This document shows, in pieces, positions 41,619 through 49,016 of a stretch of 64,000 bases of DNA (positions are counted from its first letter, which is position 1; each line of letters begins with the position of its first letter). The position numbers and the translations under genes were made by a program. The DNA lies in contig NZ_CP061813.1 of NCBI RefSeq assembly GCF_014784055.1, positions 2,738,001 through 2,802,000 of the forward strand, written 5' to 3'. Source of the DNA: Polaribacter haliotis (GTDB taxonomy: Bacteria; Bacteroidota; Bacteroidia; Flavobacteriales; Flavobacteriaceae). Below the pieces are notes generated by a model that was given only the letters and a program-made list of their open reading frames with translations, searched no databases and was not told the origin of the DNA.

Positions 41619-42674
41619 ATGATTACAACAGATATCTTAATTATTGGTGCAGGACCAACAGGATTATTCACCGTTTTTGAAGCAGGATTATTAAAACTGC
41701 GTTGTCATTTAATAGATGCGTTACCACAAGCTGGTGGGCAATGTTCAGAGATTTACCCAAAGAAACCAATTTATGATATTCCTGCATATCCAGAAATTTT
41801 AGCAGGCGATTTAACCGATAAATTAATGGAACAAATTAAACAATTTGAACCAGGTTTTACATTAGGTGAGCGTGCAGAAACCATCGACAAGCAAGAAGAT
41901 GGAACTTTTGTTGTAACCACAAATAAAGGAACAAAACACCAGGCAAAAGTTGTTGCAATTGCTGGTGGATTAGGTTCTTTCGAGCCAAGAAAACCACCAA
42001 TTCCTAACATTGCAAATTTTGAGGATAAAGGAGTAGAATACATTATTCGTGATCCAGAATTTTACAGAGACAAAAAAGTAGTAATTTCTGGAGGTGGAGA
42101 TTCCGCTTTAGATTGGTCTATTTTTTTAACAGATGTTGCTTCTTCAGTTACATTAATTCACAGAAGAAACGAATTTAGAGGCGCTTTAGATTCTGTTGAT
42201 AAAGTGCAAGAATTAAAAGATGCTGGTAAAATTAACATGATTACACCTGCAGAAGTAAAAGGAATTATAGGAACAGACAAAGTTGAAGGTGTTTCTGTGA
42301 TACAAAATGGTGGAGAAGAATTTACGATTGAAACAGATCATTTTATTCCTCTTTTTGGTTTGTCGCCAAAATTAGGGCCAATAGCCAATTGGGGATTAGA
42401 AATCGAGAAAAACGCCATTAAAGTAAACAACGCTTTAGATTATCAAACAAATATTCCAGGAATCTACGCAATTGGAGATGTAAATACATATCCAGGAAAG
42501 TTAAAACTGATTCTTTGTGGTTTCCACGAAGCAACATTGATGTGTCAGAGTGCATTTCAAAGAATTTTTCCAGATAAAAAATACGTAATGAAATACACAA
42601 CAGTTGGTGGTGTAGATGGTTTTGACGGAACACGTAAAGAAGCCCCAAAAGCAGTTGTTAAAAAGATAGAGTAA
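41619..42674 (+). CDS. Ferredoxin-NADP+ reductase, thioredoxin-reductase-like type
   Basis: 351 residues. FAD motif ILIIGAGPTGLFTVFEAGLL, IDALPQAGGQCSEIYPKKPI, the NADPH motif VVISGGGDSALDWSIFL, VTLIHRRNEFRGA, and C-terminal IPGIYAIGDVNTYPGKLKLI. The redox-active CxxC of thioredoxin reductase is absent, and GGQCSEIYP is typical of the TrxR-like FNRs of Bacillus and Chlorobium. It passes electrons between NADPH and ferredoxin. Single gene. Confidence 0.9.
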   Translation: MITTDILIIGAGPTGLFTVFEAGLLKLRCHLIDALPQAGGQCSEIYPKKPIYDIPAYPEILAGDLTDKLMEQIKQFEPGFTLGERAETIDKQEDGTFVVTTNKGTKHQAKVVAIAGGLGSFEPRKPPIPNIANFEDKGVEYIIRDPEFYRDKKVVISGGGDSALDWSIFLTDVASSVTLIHRRNEFRGALDSVDKVQELKDAGKINMITPAEVKGIIGTDKVEGVSVIQNGGEEFTIETDHFIPLFGLSPKLGPIANWGLEIEKNAIKVNNALDYQTNIPGIYAIGDVNTYPGKLKLILCGFHEATLMCQSAFQRIFPDKKYVMKYTTVGGVDGFDGTRKEAPKAVVKKIE

Positions 42675-42683
42675 TTAGATTAT

Positions 42684-42765
42684 GTCATTTCGACCTTGTG
42701 GAGAAATCTTTTTATTATTATATCTAAAGATTTCTCGATTACGCTATCGCTTCACTCGAAATGAC
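42684..42765. repeat. REP-like palindromic element
   Basis: Nested inverted repeat: GTCATTTCGA (42684-42693) with TCGAAATGAC (42756-42765), and inside it GAGAAATCTTT (42701-42711) with AAAGATTTCTC (42726-42736). The layout is that of mobile palindromic elements widespread in Bacteroidota spacers. A second short repeat word, ATTCCTGTGTAGGCAGGAAT, follows at 42785-42804. Confidence 0.65.
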
Positions 42766-42850
42766 AAGGTTTTTTCATTTTGTTATTCCTGTGTAGGCAG
42801 GAATCCAAACTATGTTAATTAATTTCTTATTTTAGATAAAAATTATAACT

Positions 42851-43192
42851 ATGATATTTAATATAAAATTTTTAGTAATAAATTGTTTTGGTTACTATAA
42901 TGAACCAAATGGCTATGATTTATTAATATTTGCTTTAGGTTCTTTTATTATGATTTCAATATTACTTGCTTATTATAACAAAATTCCAAAAAGCATAACA
43001 TCAAAAGACAAATTAGAAACTCCAATCTACGAATCAAAAGACATTATATTACAATCAAATAGTTTGGATGCAAATTTTACAATTACTGAAAAATCAACTT
43101 CAACTTTTGTTAAAGTATTTGTTTGTGTTTTAATCGGTTTAGTTGCATTTACACCTTTGTATCAACTTTTAGGAGTTGAATATTTTATATAA
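42851..43192 (+). CDS. Hypothetical two-helix membrane protein
   Basis: 113 residues. TM helices at about 24-41 (LLIFALGSFIMISILLAYY) and 89-105 (FVKVFVCVLIGLVAFTPLY) flank a polar loop. No family is recognised and no neighbours suggest a role. It has its own coding frame of normal base composition for the region and lies between ordinary genes. Confidence 0.55.
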   Translation: MIFNIKFLVINCFGYYNEPNGYDLLIFALGSFIMISILLAYYNKIPKSITSKDKLETPIYESKDIILQSNSLDANFTITEKSTSTFVKVFVCVLIGLVAFTPLYQLLGVEYFI

Positions 43193-43246
43193 ATAAAGAA
43201 AATTCACTTTTCCTAAATATTATTTTTATTTATTCTAAATAAGATT

Positions 43247-43255
43247 TATATTTGC
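43247..43255 (+). promoter_or_regulatory. -7 box (TATATTTGC) of the following small gene
   Basis: TAnnTTTGC match only 3 bp before the first ATG (43259), which favours the second ATG at 43265 as start of a leaderless message. Confidence 0.5.
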
Positions 43256-43264
43256 GCCATGGAA

Positions 43265-43546
43265 ATGTTAAGTGACGTAACTTTTAATATTCAGCTTAAA
43301 AAACATACTTTTTGTAACTATCAATTAAAGATAGGCGAAAAAGTAATGACACTTACTTTCCCACAAGTACTTCATTTAAGAAATAAAATAAATCTTTTAA
43401 CCACTTTAGATAATATAGAACACATTATCTCGAATGAAAATTTTGTTTTGCTATTTATTGCAGACAGAAAACATTTAGTGTTTTTAGATATTCCTACATT
43501 ATTAGACTTAAAAGAAGAAATTTCGTACACTTTTTCGGAGTTTTAA
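43265..43546 (+). CDS. Small cytosolic protein, unknown function
   Basis: About 93 residues from the second ATG (the first, at 43259, is almost inside the -7 box). No signal peptide or TM helix. Two similar alpha/beta halves are suggested: CNYQLKIGEKVMTLTFPQVL and ENFVLLFIADRKHLVFLDIP with TLLDLKEEI. It precedes the ferritin gene by 94 bp with a separate promoter, and the hydrophobic helix LHLRNKINLL could pair with a partner. No domain recognised. Confidence 0.6.
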   Translation: MLSDVTFNIQLKKHTFCNYQLKIGEKVMTLTFPQVLHLRNKINLLTTLDNIEHIISNENFVLLFIADRKHLVFLDIPTLLDLKEEISYTFSEF

Positions 43547-43616
43547 AAGCAAAAGTATCTTTATTTAGACTGCTTTTAAATTTTTTTTACATCAACAAAA
43601 CAACCATTTTTTACAG

Positions 43617-43624
43617 TATCTTTG
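43617..43624 (+). promoter_or_regulatory. -7 box (TATCTTTG) of ferritin
   Basis: TAnnTTTG match 16 bp before the ATG. No Fur-like palindrome was noticed nearby. Confidence 0.5.
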
Positions 43625-43640
43625 TATAAAACACGATATC

Positions 43641-44147
43641 ATGAAAACAGCAATAAGAAGACAAATGACAATTCATCCAGAAGTTATGGATGTTTTAAAC
43701 GATCAAATCGCACTAGAAATGCACGCATCTGCCTCTTATTTAGCAATGGCTTCTTGGTGCGACCAAAGAGAACTTACTAATAGTAAAGCTTTTTTCTATA
43801 AACAAGCAGAAGAAGAAAGAGAACATGGAATGAAGATTTTTAACTTTATAAATGATGCTGGCGGCGCTGCAATTTCTCCTTCAATTCCAGAAGTAAATAA
43901 CGATTTTGAAGGATTAAGAGAAATTTACGAAAAATCTTTAGACCAAGAAATACACGTAACTCAATCTATCTATAAATGTTTTAAACAAGCCAGAAAAGTA
44001 GACGATTTTGCATCGGAAGTATTTTTACAATGGTTTGTAAACGAGCAAGTAGAAGAAGAAGATACAGTTAGAAGCATTTTAGACGTTTTCGAATTAATGG
44101 GAGATATGCCATTAAAAATGATCGACGAACGTTTACCAACAGCGTAA
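43641..44147 (+). CDS. Ferritin
   Basis: 168 residues, the FtnA type. It stores iron as a 24-mer shell. Ferroxidase residues are visible: LNDQIALEMHASASYLAMAS (first Glu), KQAEEEREHGMKIFNFIND (Glu and His), and the late FVNEQVEEEDTVRSIL (Glu, Gln/Glu). The length fits. It has its own promoter and a strong terminator. It would store iron gained by uptake systems such as the locus at 2.5-10.6 kb. Confidence 0.95.
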   Translation: MKTAIRRQMTIHPEVMDVLNDQIALEMHASASYLAMASWCDQRELTNSKAFFYKQAEEEREHGMKIFNFINDAGGAAISPSIPEVNNDFEGLREIYEKSLDQEIHVTQSIYKCFKQARKVDDFASEVFLQWFVNEQVEEEDTVRSILDVFELMGDMPLKMIDERLPTA

Positions 44148-44170
44148 AACAAATTCTAGAAATATTAGCA

Positions 44171-44200
44171 AAACCGAAACTTTAAAGTTTCGGTTTTTTT
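44171..44200 (+). terminator. Terminator of ferritin
   Basis: AAACCGAAACTTT (44171-44183) and its direct complement (44184-44196) followed by T's. Confidence 0.85.
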
Positions 44201-44247
44201 GTTTTTAAATTTTAATAGCACTCAAAAATAAATACTTATAGTTTTCG

Positions 44248-44255
44248 TATATTTG
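44248..44255 (+). promoter_or_regulatory. -7 box (TATATTTG) of hmgA
   Basis: TAnnTTTG match 171 bp before the hmgA start, giving a leader of about 160 nt. Confidence 0.45.
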
Positions 44256-44278
44256 AACAACAAACGAAATCGATTGAA

Positions 44279-44335
44279 ATGTATTTAGATTTACTTTCTC
44301 ACTTAAAATACTTAATAAAACGCAATCCTGAATAG
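44279..44335 (+). CDS. Possible 18-residue leader ORF upstream of hmgA
   Basis: ATG...TAG frame encoding YLDLLSHLKYLIKRNPE after Met, inside the predicted hmgA leader. It holds two Tyr but no run of a regulatory amino acid, so it may be only chance. No Shine-Dalgarno is seen, as usual here. Confidence 0.25.
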   Translation: MYLDLLSHLKYLIKRNPE

Positions 44336-44360
44336 AGAGTTATTTGTTGTTATTCTAACC

Positions 44361-44392
44361 TGTTTCAGATTCTCATTTATAAAGCTGAAACA
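44361..44392 (+). promoter_or_regulatory. Hairpin in the hmgA leader
   Basis: TGTTTCAG (44361-44368) pairs with CTGAAACA (44385-44392), loop 16 nt, 34 bp before the hmgA start. No T-run follows, so it is not a terminator by itself. Confidence 0.4.
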
Positions 44393-44426
44393 AACAATTA
44401 AACAGTTCAACAATTAAATATTTTTT

Positions 44427-45596
44427 ATGCCTTTTTATCATAAATTAGGAGAAATTCCACCTAAAAGACACACACAATTCCGTAAAAAAGACGGCAGTTT
44501 ATATTACGAACAATTGTTTGGTACTATTGGTTTTGATGGAATGTCCACCAATTCTTATCACGAATACAGACCAACAATGGTCAAACATATTGGCAAACAA
44601 TATTCAGTAAAACCAAAAATTGCAAAAGCAAATAATATTCAATCTTATAAGTTTATTGGGTTTCAAGTAAAACCAGAAAACGATTATTTAGAAAGCAGAA
44701 AAATTGTTTTAACAAATTCCGATTGTAATATTATTTTATCAGCACCAAAAAAATCTACCACAGATTATTTCTACAAAAATACAGATGCAGATGAGGTGAT
44801 TTTTATCCATAAAGGAACAGGAAAATTAAGAACGCATTTGGGAAATCTCGATTTTAAATATGGAGATTATTTAGTAATTCCACGTGGAATTATCTATAAA
44901 TTAGATTTCGATGATGAAAACAACAGACTTTTTATCGTAGAATCTTACAGTCCTGTTTACACGCCAAAACGTTACAGAAACTGGTTTGGTCAGTTGTTAG
45001 AACATTCACCATTTTGTGAACGAGATTTAAGAAGACCTTACGAATTAGAAACAAATAATGAACTTGGCGATTTCTTAATCAAAGTAAAAAAACAAGGCGA
45101 AATTATAGAAATGACCTACGCTTCTCATCCTTTTGATGTAGTTGGTTACGATGGTTATAATTTTCCTTACGCGTTTTCAATTCACGATTTTGAGCCAATT
45201 ACTGGTAGAATTCATCAACCACCACCAGTTCATCAAACTTTTGAGACTAACGCATTTGTAATTTGCAGTTTTGTGCCACGTTTGTACGATTATCATCCAA
45301 ACTCAATTCCTGCACCTTACAATCATAGTAATATCGATTCAGACGAGGTTTTATATTATGTAGATGGCGATTTTATGAGCAGAAACGATATAGATCAAGG
45401 TCACATTTCCTTGCATCCAGCAGGAATTCCTCATGGTCCACATCCAGGAACCACAGAAAAAAGTATTGGTAAAACCAAAACCGAAGAATTGGCAGTTATG
45501 GTAGACACTTTTAAACCTTTGCAGGTTACTGAAGAAGCCATGAAAATTGCCGATGAAGATTATTATAAATCGTGGTTGGAAGAAAATAAACATTAG
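44427..45596 (+). CDS. hmgA: Homogentisate 1,2-dioxygenase
   Basis: 389 residues, a little shorter than the usual 430. It opens the ring of homogentisate to maleylacetoacetate in tyrosine and phenylalanine breakdown. Seen: YHKLGEIPPKRHTQFRK, DEVIFIHKGTGKLRTHLGNL with DYLVIPRGIIYKL (cupin strands), and the iron-site region ISLHPAGIPHGPHPG (His...His) with EELAVMVDT and FETNAFVICSFVPRLYDYHP upstream. The enzyme is iron(II)-dependent. A long leader with a hairpin precedes it; hppD, the previous step of the pathway, follows after 121 bp. Confidence 0.93.
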   Translation: MPFYHKLGEIPPKRHTQFRKKDGSLYYEQLFGTIGFDGMSTNSYHEYRPTMVKHIGKQYSVKPKIAKANNIQSYKFIGFQVKPENDYLESRKIVLTNSDCNIILSAPKKSTTDYFYKNTDADEVIFIHKGTGKLRTHLGNLDFKYGDYLVIPRGIIYKLDFDDENNRLFIVESYSPVYTPKRYRNWFGQLLEHSPFCERDLRRPYELETNNELGDFLIKVKKQGEIIEMTYASHPFDVVGYDGYNFPYAFSIHDFEPITGRIHQPPPVHQTFETNAFVICSFVPRLYDYHPNSIPAPYNHSNIDSDEVLYYVDGDFMSRNDIDQGHISLHPAGIPHGPHPGTTEKSIGKTKTEELAVMVDTFKPLQVTEEAMKIADEDYYKSWLEENKH

Positions 45597-45598
45597 AA

Positions 45599-45697
45599 GC
45601 TATTTCCTGCTTTCCACTATATCTTTTTGCAAAAAAGCAAAAAGGATGTCGTTTCAATCAGGGCTAAACTTGTTTGCAGGCTTATAGTATTTACAAA
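45599..45697. repeat. Dispersed intergenic element (GCTATTTCCTGCTTTCC ... AATCAGGGCTA type)
   Basis: The 121 bp between hmgA and hppD hold GCTATTTCCTGCTTTCCAC (45600-45618), a CTTTTTGCAAAAAAGCAAAA palindrome-like core (45626-45645), then GTCGTTTCAATCAGGGCTAA. I recall blocks of this order as a recurrent Flavobacteriaceae spacer element. One copy in this window. Confidence 0.45.
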
Positions 45698-45717
45698 ATA
45701 TTAAAATCATCAAAAAG

Positions 45718-46878
45718 ATGTCAAAAAAAATAGAATCAGTTAATTACGGATTAGAAAAAATATTTGAAGGAGCACAAGATTTCCTTCCACTTTTAGGAAC
45801 AGATTATGTAGAATTTTACGTTGGTAACGCAAAGCAATCTGCACATTTTTATAAAACAGCATTTGGTTTTCAGTCTTACGCTTATCGTGGATTAGAAACT
45901 GGCGCAAAAGATTCTGTGAGTTATGTATTAACGCAAGATAAAATCAAAATTATCTTAACAACACCTTTAAACAGTAAATCACCAATAAACGATCATATTG
46001 TAAAACATGGAGATGGCGTTAAAATAGTGGCACTTTGGGTAGAAGATGCCAGAAAATCTTACGAAGAAACTACAAAACGTGGCGCAAAATCTTATATGGA
46101 ACCAACTGTAGAAAAAGACGAGTTTGGTGAAGTTGTAAGAGCAGGAATTTACACTTATGGAGAAACTGTACACATGTTTGTAGAGCGTAAAAATTACAAA
46201 GGAGCATTTTTACCAGGTTTTCAAAAATGGGAATCAAATTACAATCCACCAACATCTGGGTTAAAATACATAGATCATATGGTAGGTAATGTGGGTTGGA
46301 ACCAAATGAATAAATGGGTAAAATTCTATGAAGATGTAATGGGGTTTGTCAACTTTTTATCATTTGACGATAAGCAGATTCATACAGAATATTCAGCGTT
46401 AATGAGTAAAGTAATGTCGAATGGAAATGGTAGAATTAAATTTCCAATAAACGAACCAGCAGAAGGAAAAAAACGTTCTCAAATCGAAGAATATTTAGAT
46501 TTTTACGAAGGTGCAGGCGTGCAACACATTGCAATGGCAACAGACGATATTATTAAAACTGTTTCGCAATTAAAAGCAAACGGAATCGAGTTTTTATCAA
46601 CTCCACCAGAAGAATATTACAGAGCAGTTCCTGGAAGATTAGAAGAACATAGCCACGAATTAAGAGAAGATATCGAAAAACTAAAAGGTTTAGGAATCAT
46701 GATTGATGCTGATGAAGAAGGCTATTTATTACAAATTTTTACAAAACCAGTAGAAGACAGACCAACGTTGTTTTTTGAAATCATTCAAAGAATGGGAGCC
46801 AGAGGTTTTGGAGCAGGAAACTTTAAAGCATTGTTCGAATCTATAGAAAGAGAACAAGCAAAAAGAGGAACGCTTTAG
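45718..46878 (+). CDS. hppD: 4-hydroxyphenylpyruvate dioxygenase
   Basis: 386 residues, two VOC-type domains. It converts 4-hydroxyphenylpyruvate and O2 to homogentisate and CO2. Seen: LLGTDYVEFYVGNAKQSAHF in domain 1, and the iron ligands of domain 2 in LKYIDHMVGNVGW (His), GVQHIAMATDDI (His) and LFFEIIQRMGARGFGAGNFK with the family's C-terminal helix ALFESIEREQAKRGTL. The product is the substrate of HmgA, encoded just upstream, so the two act in sequence. Own terminator-like hairpin downstream. Confidence 0.95.
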   Translation: MSKKIESVNYGLEKIFEGAQDFLPLLGTDYVEFYVGNAKQSAHFYKTAFGFQSYAYRGLETGAKDSVSYVLTQDKIKIILTTPLNSKSPINDHIVKHGDGVKIVALWVEDARKSYEETTKRGAKSYMEPTVEKDEFGEVVRAGIYTYGETVHMFVERKNYKGAFLPGFQKWESNYNPPTSGLKYIDHMVGNVGWNQMNKWVKFYEDVMGFVNFLSFDDKQIHTEYSALMSKVMSNGNGRIKFPINEPAEGKKRSQIEEYLDFYEGAGVQHIAMATDDIIKTVSQLKANGIEFLSTPPEEYYRAVPGRLEEHSHELREDIEKLKGLGIMIDADEEGYLLQIFTKPVEDRPTLFFEIIQRMGARGFGAGNFKALFESIEREQAKRGTL

Positions 46879-46910
46879 AAAGTACATAGATTAAAGAAAA
46901 GAGAAAATAG

Positions 46911-46952
46911 AACCAAGAGACAAGACTTAACCCTTTTGAATCTTGGTTTTTT
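46911..46952 (+). terminator. Probable terminator after hppD
   Basis: AACCAAGA (46911-46918) pairs with TCTTGGTT (46941-46948) and T's follow; the 22-nt loop is long. Confidence 0.4.
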
Positions 46953-47058
46953 ATTTTTATTTTATTCAATAAATAAAATTTTCTTAATTCAGCAAATAAA
47001 TTAGATTTTCAAAATAAAGTCTTGTTTCTTTGTTCTCATATCTTGATTTTTAAAAAAA

Positions 47059-47976
47059 ATGAACAGAGACGAAATTTTAAAAGCAATAGAAGAAAAGTAC
47101 GATAAATTAGGTGTACCAGTAGATGCCATGTTAGAAGGTTTATTGCACAGCACACCAATTACGTATTGGGATTATATTCAGACAGACGCACTTTTAGGTT
47201 TGCAAACGCCAAGAACTACGCAACCAGATGAAATGGTTTTTATCATGTATCATCAAGTTAACGAGTTGTTGTTTAAAATGATACTTTGGGAAATAGACCA
47301 AGTTGCAAAAACGGTAGAAGTTAGCGCAGATAAATTTTCGATGCATTTGGGAAGAATCAGTAGATATTTTGATATGCTTTGCAGTTCATTTTCTGTAATG
47401 GCAGATGGAATGGAACGTGAACAATATCTAAAATTTAGAAATACATTAACGCCTGCAAGTGGTTTTCAATCAGCACAATACCGTAAAATTGAATTTGCAT
47501 CTACTGAACTTATCAACTTAATTGATGCGCGTTTTAGAGACGATATTGATAGAAGTTCTTCATTTAAACACGCATATAACCATTTGTATTGGCAAGCTGC
47601 AGGTAAAAATTATACAACAGGACAAAAATCGACATTGTTAAATTTATTTGAAGAAAAGTATATTGGAGAGTTTATCGATTTTATGGAAGATTATAACGAC
47701 ATTAATTTATCTCTAAAATTTAAACAACTTCCTAAAGAAGTTCAAGAAAATAAAGATTTAATAAAAGCAATGCGTCATTACGATTATACAGTAAATGTAA
47801 AATGGGTAATGGCTCATTATAACGCCGCAGGAAAATATATAGGTGGAAAAGAGAAAGATTTAGAAGCAACAGGAGGTAGTAATTGGAGAAAATACATGCA
47901 TCCAAAATATCAAAGAAGAATATTTTTCCCATATTTATGGAGTGAAGAAGAATTAAAAAATTGGGGAACCTTTTAA
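47059..47976 (+). CDS. Tryptophan 2,3-dioxygenase family protein
   Basis: 305 residues. Heme enzyme that opens the tryptophan indole ring to N-formylkynurenine. Seen: LLGLQTPRTTQPDEMVFIMY with HQVNELLFKMILWEIDQV, the LTPASGFQSAQYRKIEFAS stretch at the active site, YDYTVNVKWVMAHYNAAGKY and EATGGSNWRKYMHPKYQRRI (the conserved GTGGS substrate loop appears here as ATGGS). It is the first step of kynurenine formation, which can feed NAD synthesis or catabolism. It lies near two other aromatic catabolic dioxygenases but with its own spacing. Confidence 0.92.
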   Translation: MNRDEILKAIEEKYDKLGVPVDAMLEGLLHSTPITYWDYIQTDALLGLQTPRTTQPDEMVFIMYHQVNELLFKMILWEIDQVAKTVEVSADKFSMHLGRISRYFDMLCSSFSVMADGMEREQYLKFRNTLTPASGFQSAQYRKIEFASTELINLIDARFRDDIDRSSSFKHAYNHLYWQAAGKNYTTGQKSTLLNLFEEKYIGEFIDFMEDYNDINLSLKFKQLPKEVQENKDLIKAMRHYDYTVNVKWVMAHYNAAGKYIGGKEKDLEATGGSNWRKYMHPKYQRRIFFPYLWSEEELKNWGTF

Positions 47977-48106
47977 ATGAGATTATAAATGTAACTATTA
48001 TTCCAGTGAAGATAGGAGGCTAAAGAAAACGTTAAAAAGTTATTTGCAATACTGCTGTAAATGACTTTTTTTCTTTTTTGGAATGGTAATTGTCATTACT
48101 TTTTTA

Positions 48107-48114
48107 TAAGTTTG
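48107..48114 (+). promoter_or_regulatory. -7 box (TAAGTTTG) of the DUF3108 gene
   Basis: TAnnTTTG match 6 bp before the ATG at 48121, so an ATG at 48061 cannot be the start; the message would be leaderless. Confidence 0.45.
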
Positions 48115-48120
48115 GTAACT

Positions 48121-48891
48121 ATGAAAAAAAATACAATATTAATATTCGTTTTATTCTTAACAATTTCTGTTTTTGGGCAGGAAGAAAAACACGCTTTTAA
48201 AAGTGGAGAATGGCTTCGTTATAAAATGAGTTACAGTGGTTTTTTAAGAGCTGGAACTGCAGTTTTAGAAGTAGAAGAAACAGAGTTAAATGGAAAAAAA
48301 GTGTTTCATACCAAAGGTTCTGGTTGGACATCTGGTATGATAAAATGGTTTTTTAAAGTAGACGATGTTTATGAATCTTATTTCGATAAAGATGATGTAA
48401 AACCTTATCTATTTAAAAGAAAAATAGATGAAGGTGGTTATAAAAAGCATCGAAATACTTCTTTTAATTATAATACAAACCAAGCATATATCCAAGATTT
48501 CACAAAGCAAAAAGATACTTCTGTCGCTTTTTCTAATGTGCAAGATATGTTGTCGTCATTTTACTATTTAAGAAATAAAGATGTAAAAAACATGAAAAAG
48601 GGAGATGAAATAGCAATAGACATGTTTATGGACGCACAAATCTATCCTTTTAAACTTCGTTTTTTAGGTAAAGAAGTATTGGATACAAAATTTGGAGACG
48701 TAAATACATTAATATTTAGGCCTTTGGTACAATCTGGTAGAGTTTTTAAAGCGCAAGAAAGTGTTACTATTTGGATTACAGACGACGCTAATAAAATTCC
48801 AATTAAAATGAAAGCAGATTTGTCTGTAGGTTCTTTAAGGGCAGAGTTGGAACAGTATAAAGGTTTGGCAAATTCTTTTAAAACAAAATAA
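48121..48891 (+). CDS. DUF3108-family exported protein
   Basis: 256 residues from ATG 48121, which opens directly on a signal peptide (KKNTILIFVLFLTISVFGQ); 20 extra codons from 48061 would bury it and lie upstream of the -7 box. Family features: GEWLRYKMSYSGFLRAGTAV, HTKGSGWTSGMIKWFFKVDD, DMLSSFYYLRN and VTIWITDDANKIPIKMKADL. DUF3108 proteins are beta-rich periplasmic proteins of unknown function, often in gene strings with M23 peptidases. It is followed by such a peptidase gene. Confidence 0.82.
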   Translation: MKKNTILIFVLFLTISVFGQEEKHAFKSGEWLRYKMSYSGFLRAGTAVLEVEETELNGKKVFHTKGSGWTSGMIKWFFKVDDVYESYFDKDDVKPYLFKRKIDEGGYKKHRNTSFNYNTNQAYIQDFTKQKDTSVAFSNVQDMLSSFYYLRNKDVKNMKKGDEIAIDMFMDAQIYPFKLRFLGKEVLDTKFGDVNTLIFRPLVQSGRVFKAQESVTIWITDDANKIPIKMKADLSVGSLRAELEQYKGLANSFKTK

Positions 48892-48980
48892 GAGTTTACT
48901 TCTAGTAAAATTATAAAAACTTTAACGAAACCGTTATAGGAACTTCATGGGTTAGATTTAAAATAAAGCAATTTTATTTG

Positions 48981-48988
48981 TACTTTTG
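48981..48988 (+). promoter_or_regulatory. -7 box (TACTTTTG) of the M23 lipoprotein gene
   Basis: TAnnTTTG match. A possible TTG start at 48978 lies inside it and is therefore rejected in favour of the TTG at 49017. Confidence 0.5.
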
Positions 48989-49016
48989 GGCAACTTATAA
49001 AATCACTCCCATTTTT

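Noticed and set aside
48061..48120. 20-residue N-terminal extension of the DUF3108 protein
   Set aside because: It contains the -7 box and would hide a typical signal peptide.
48978..49016. 13-residue N-terminal extension of the M23 lipoprotein
   Set aside because: The start codon overlaps the promoter box and the extension precedes a standard lipobox signal.
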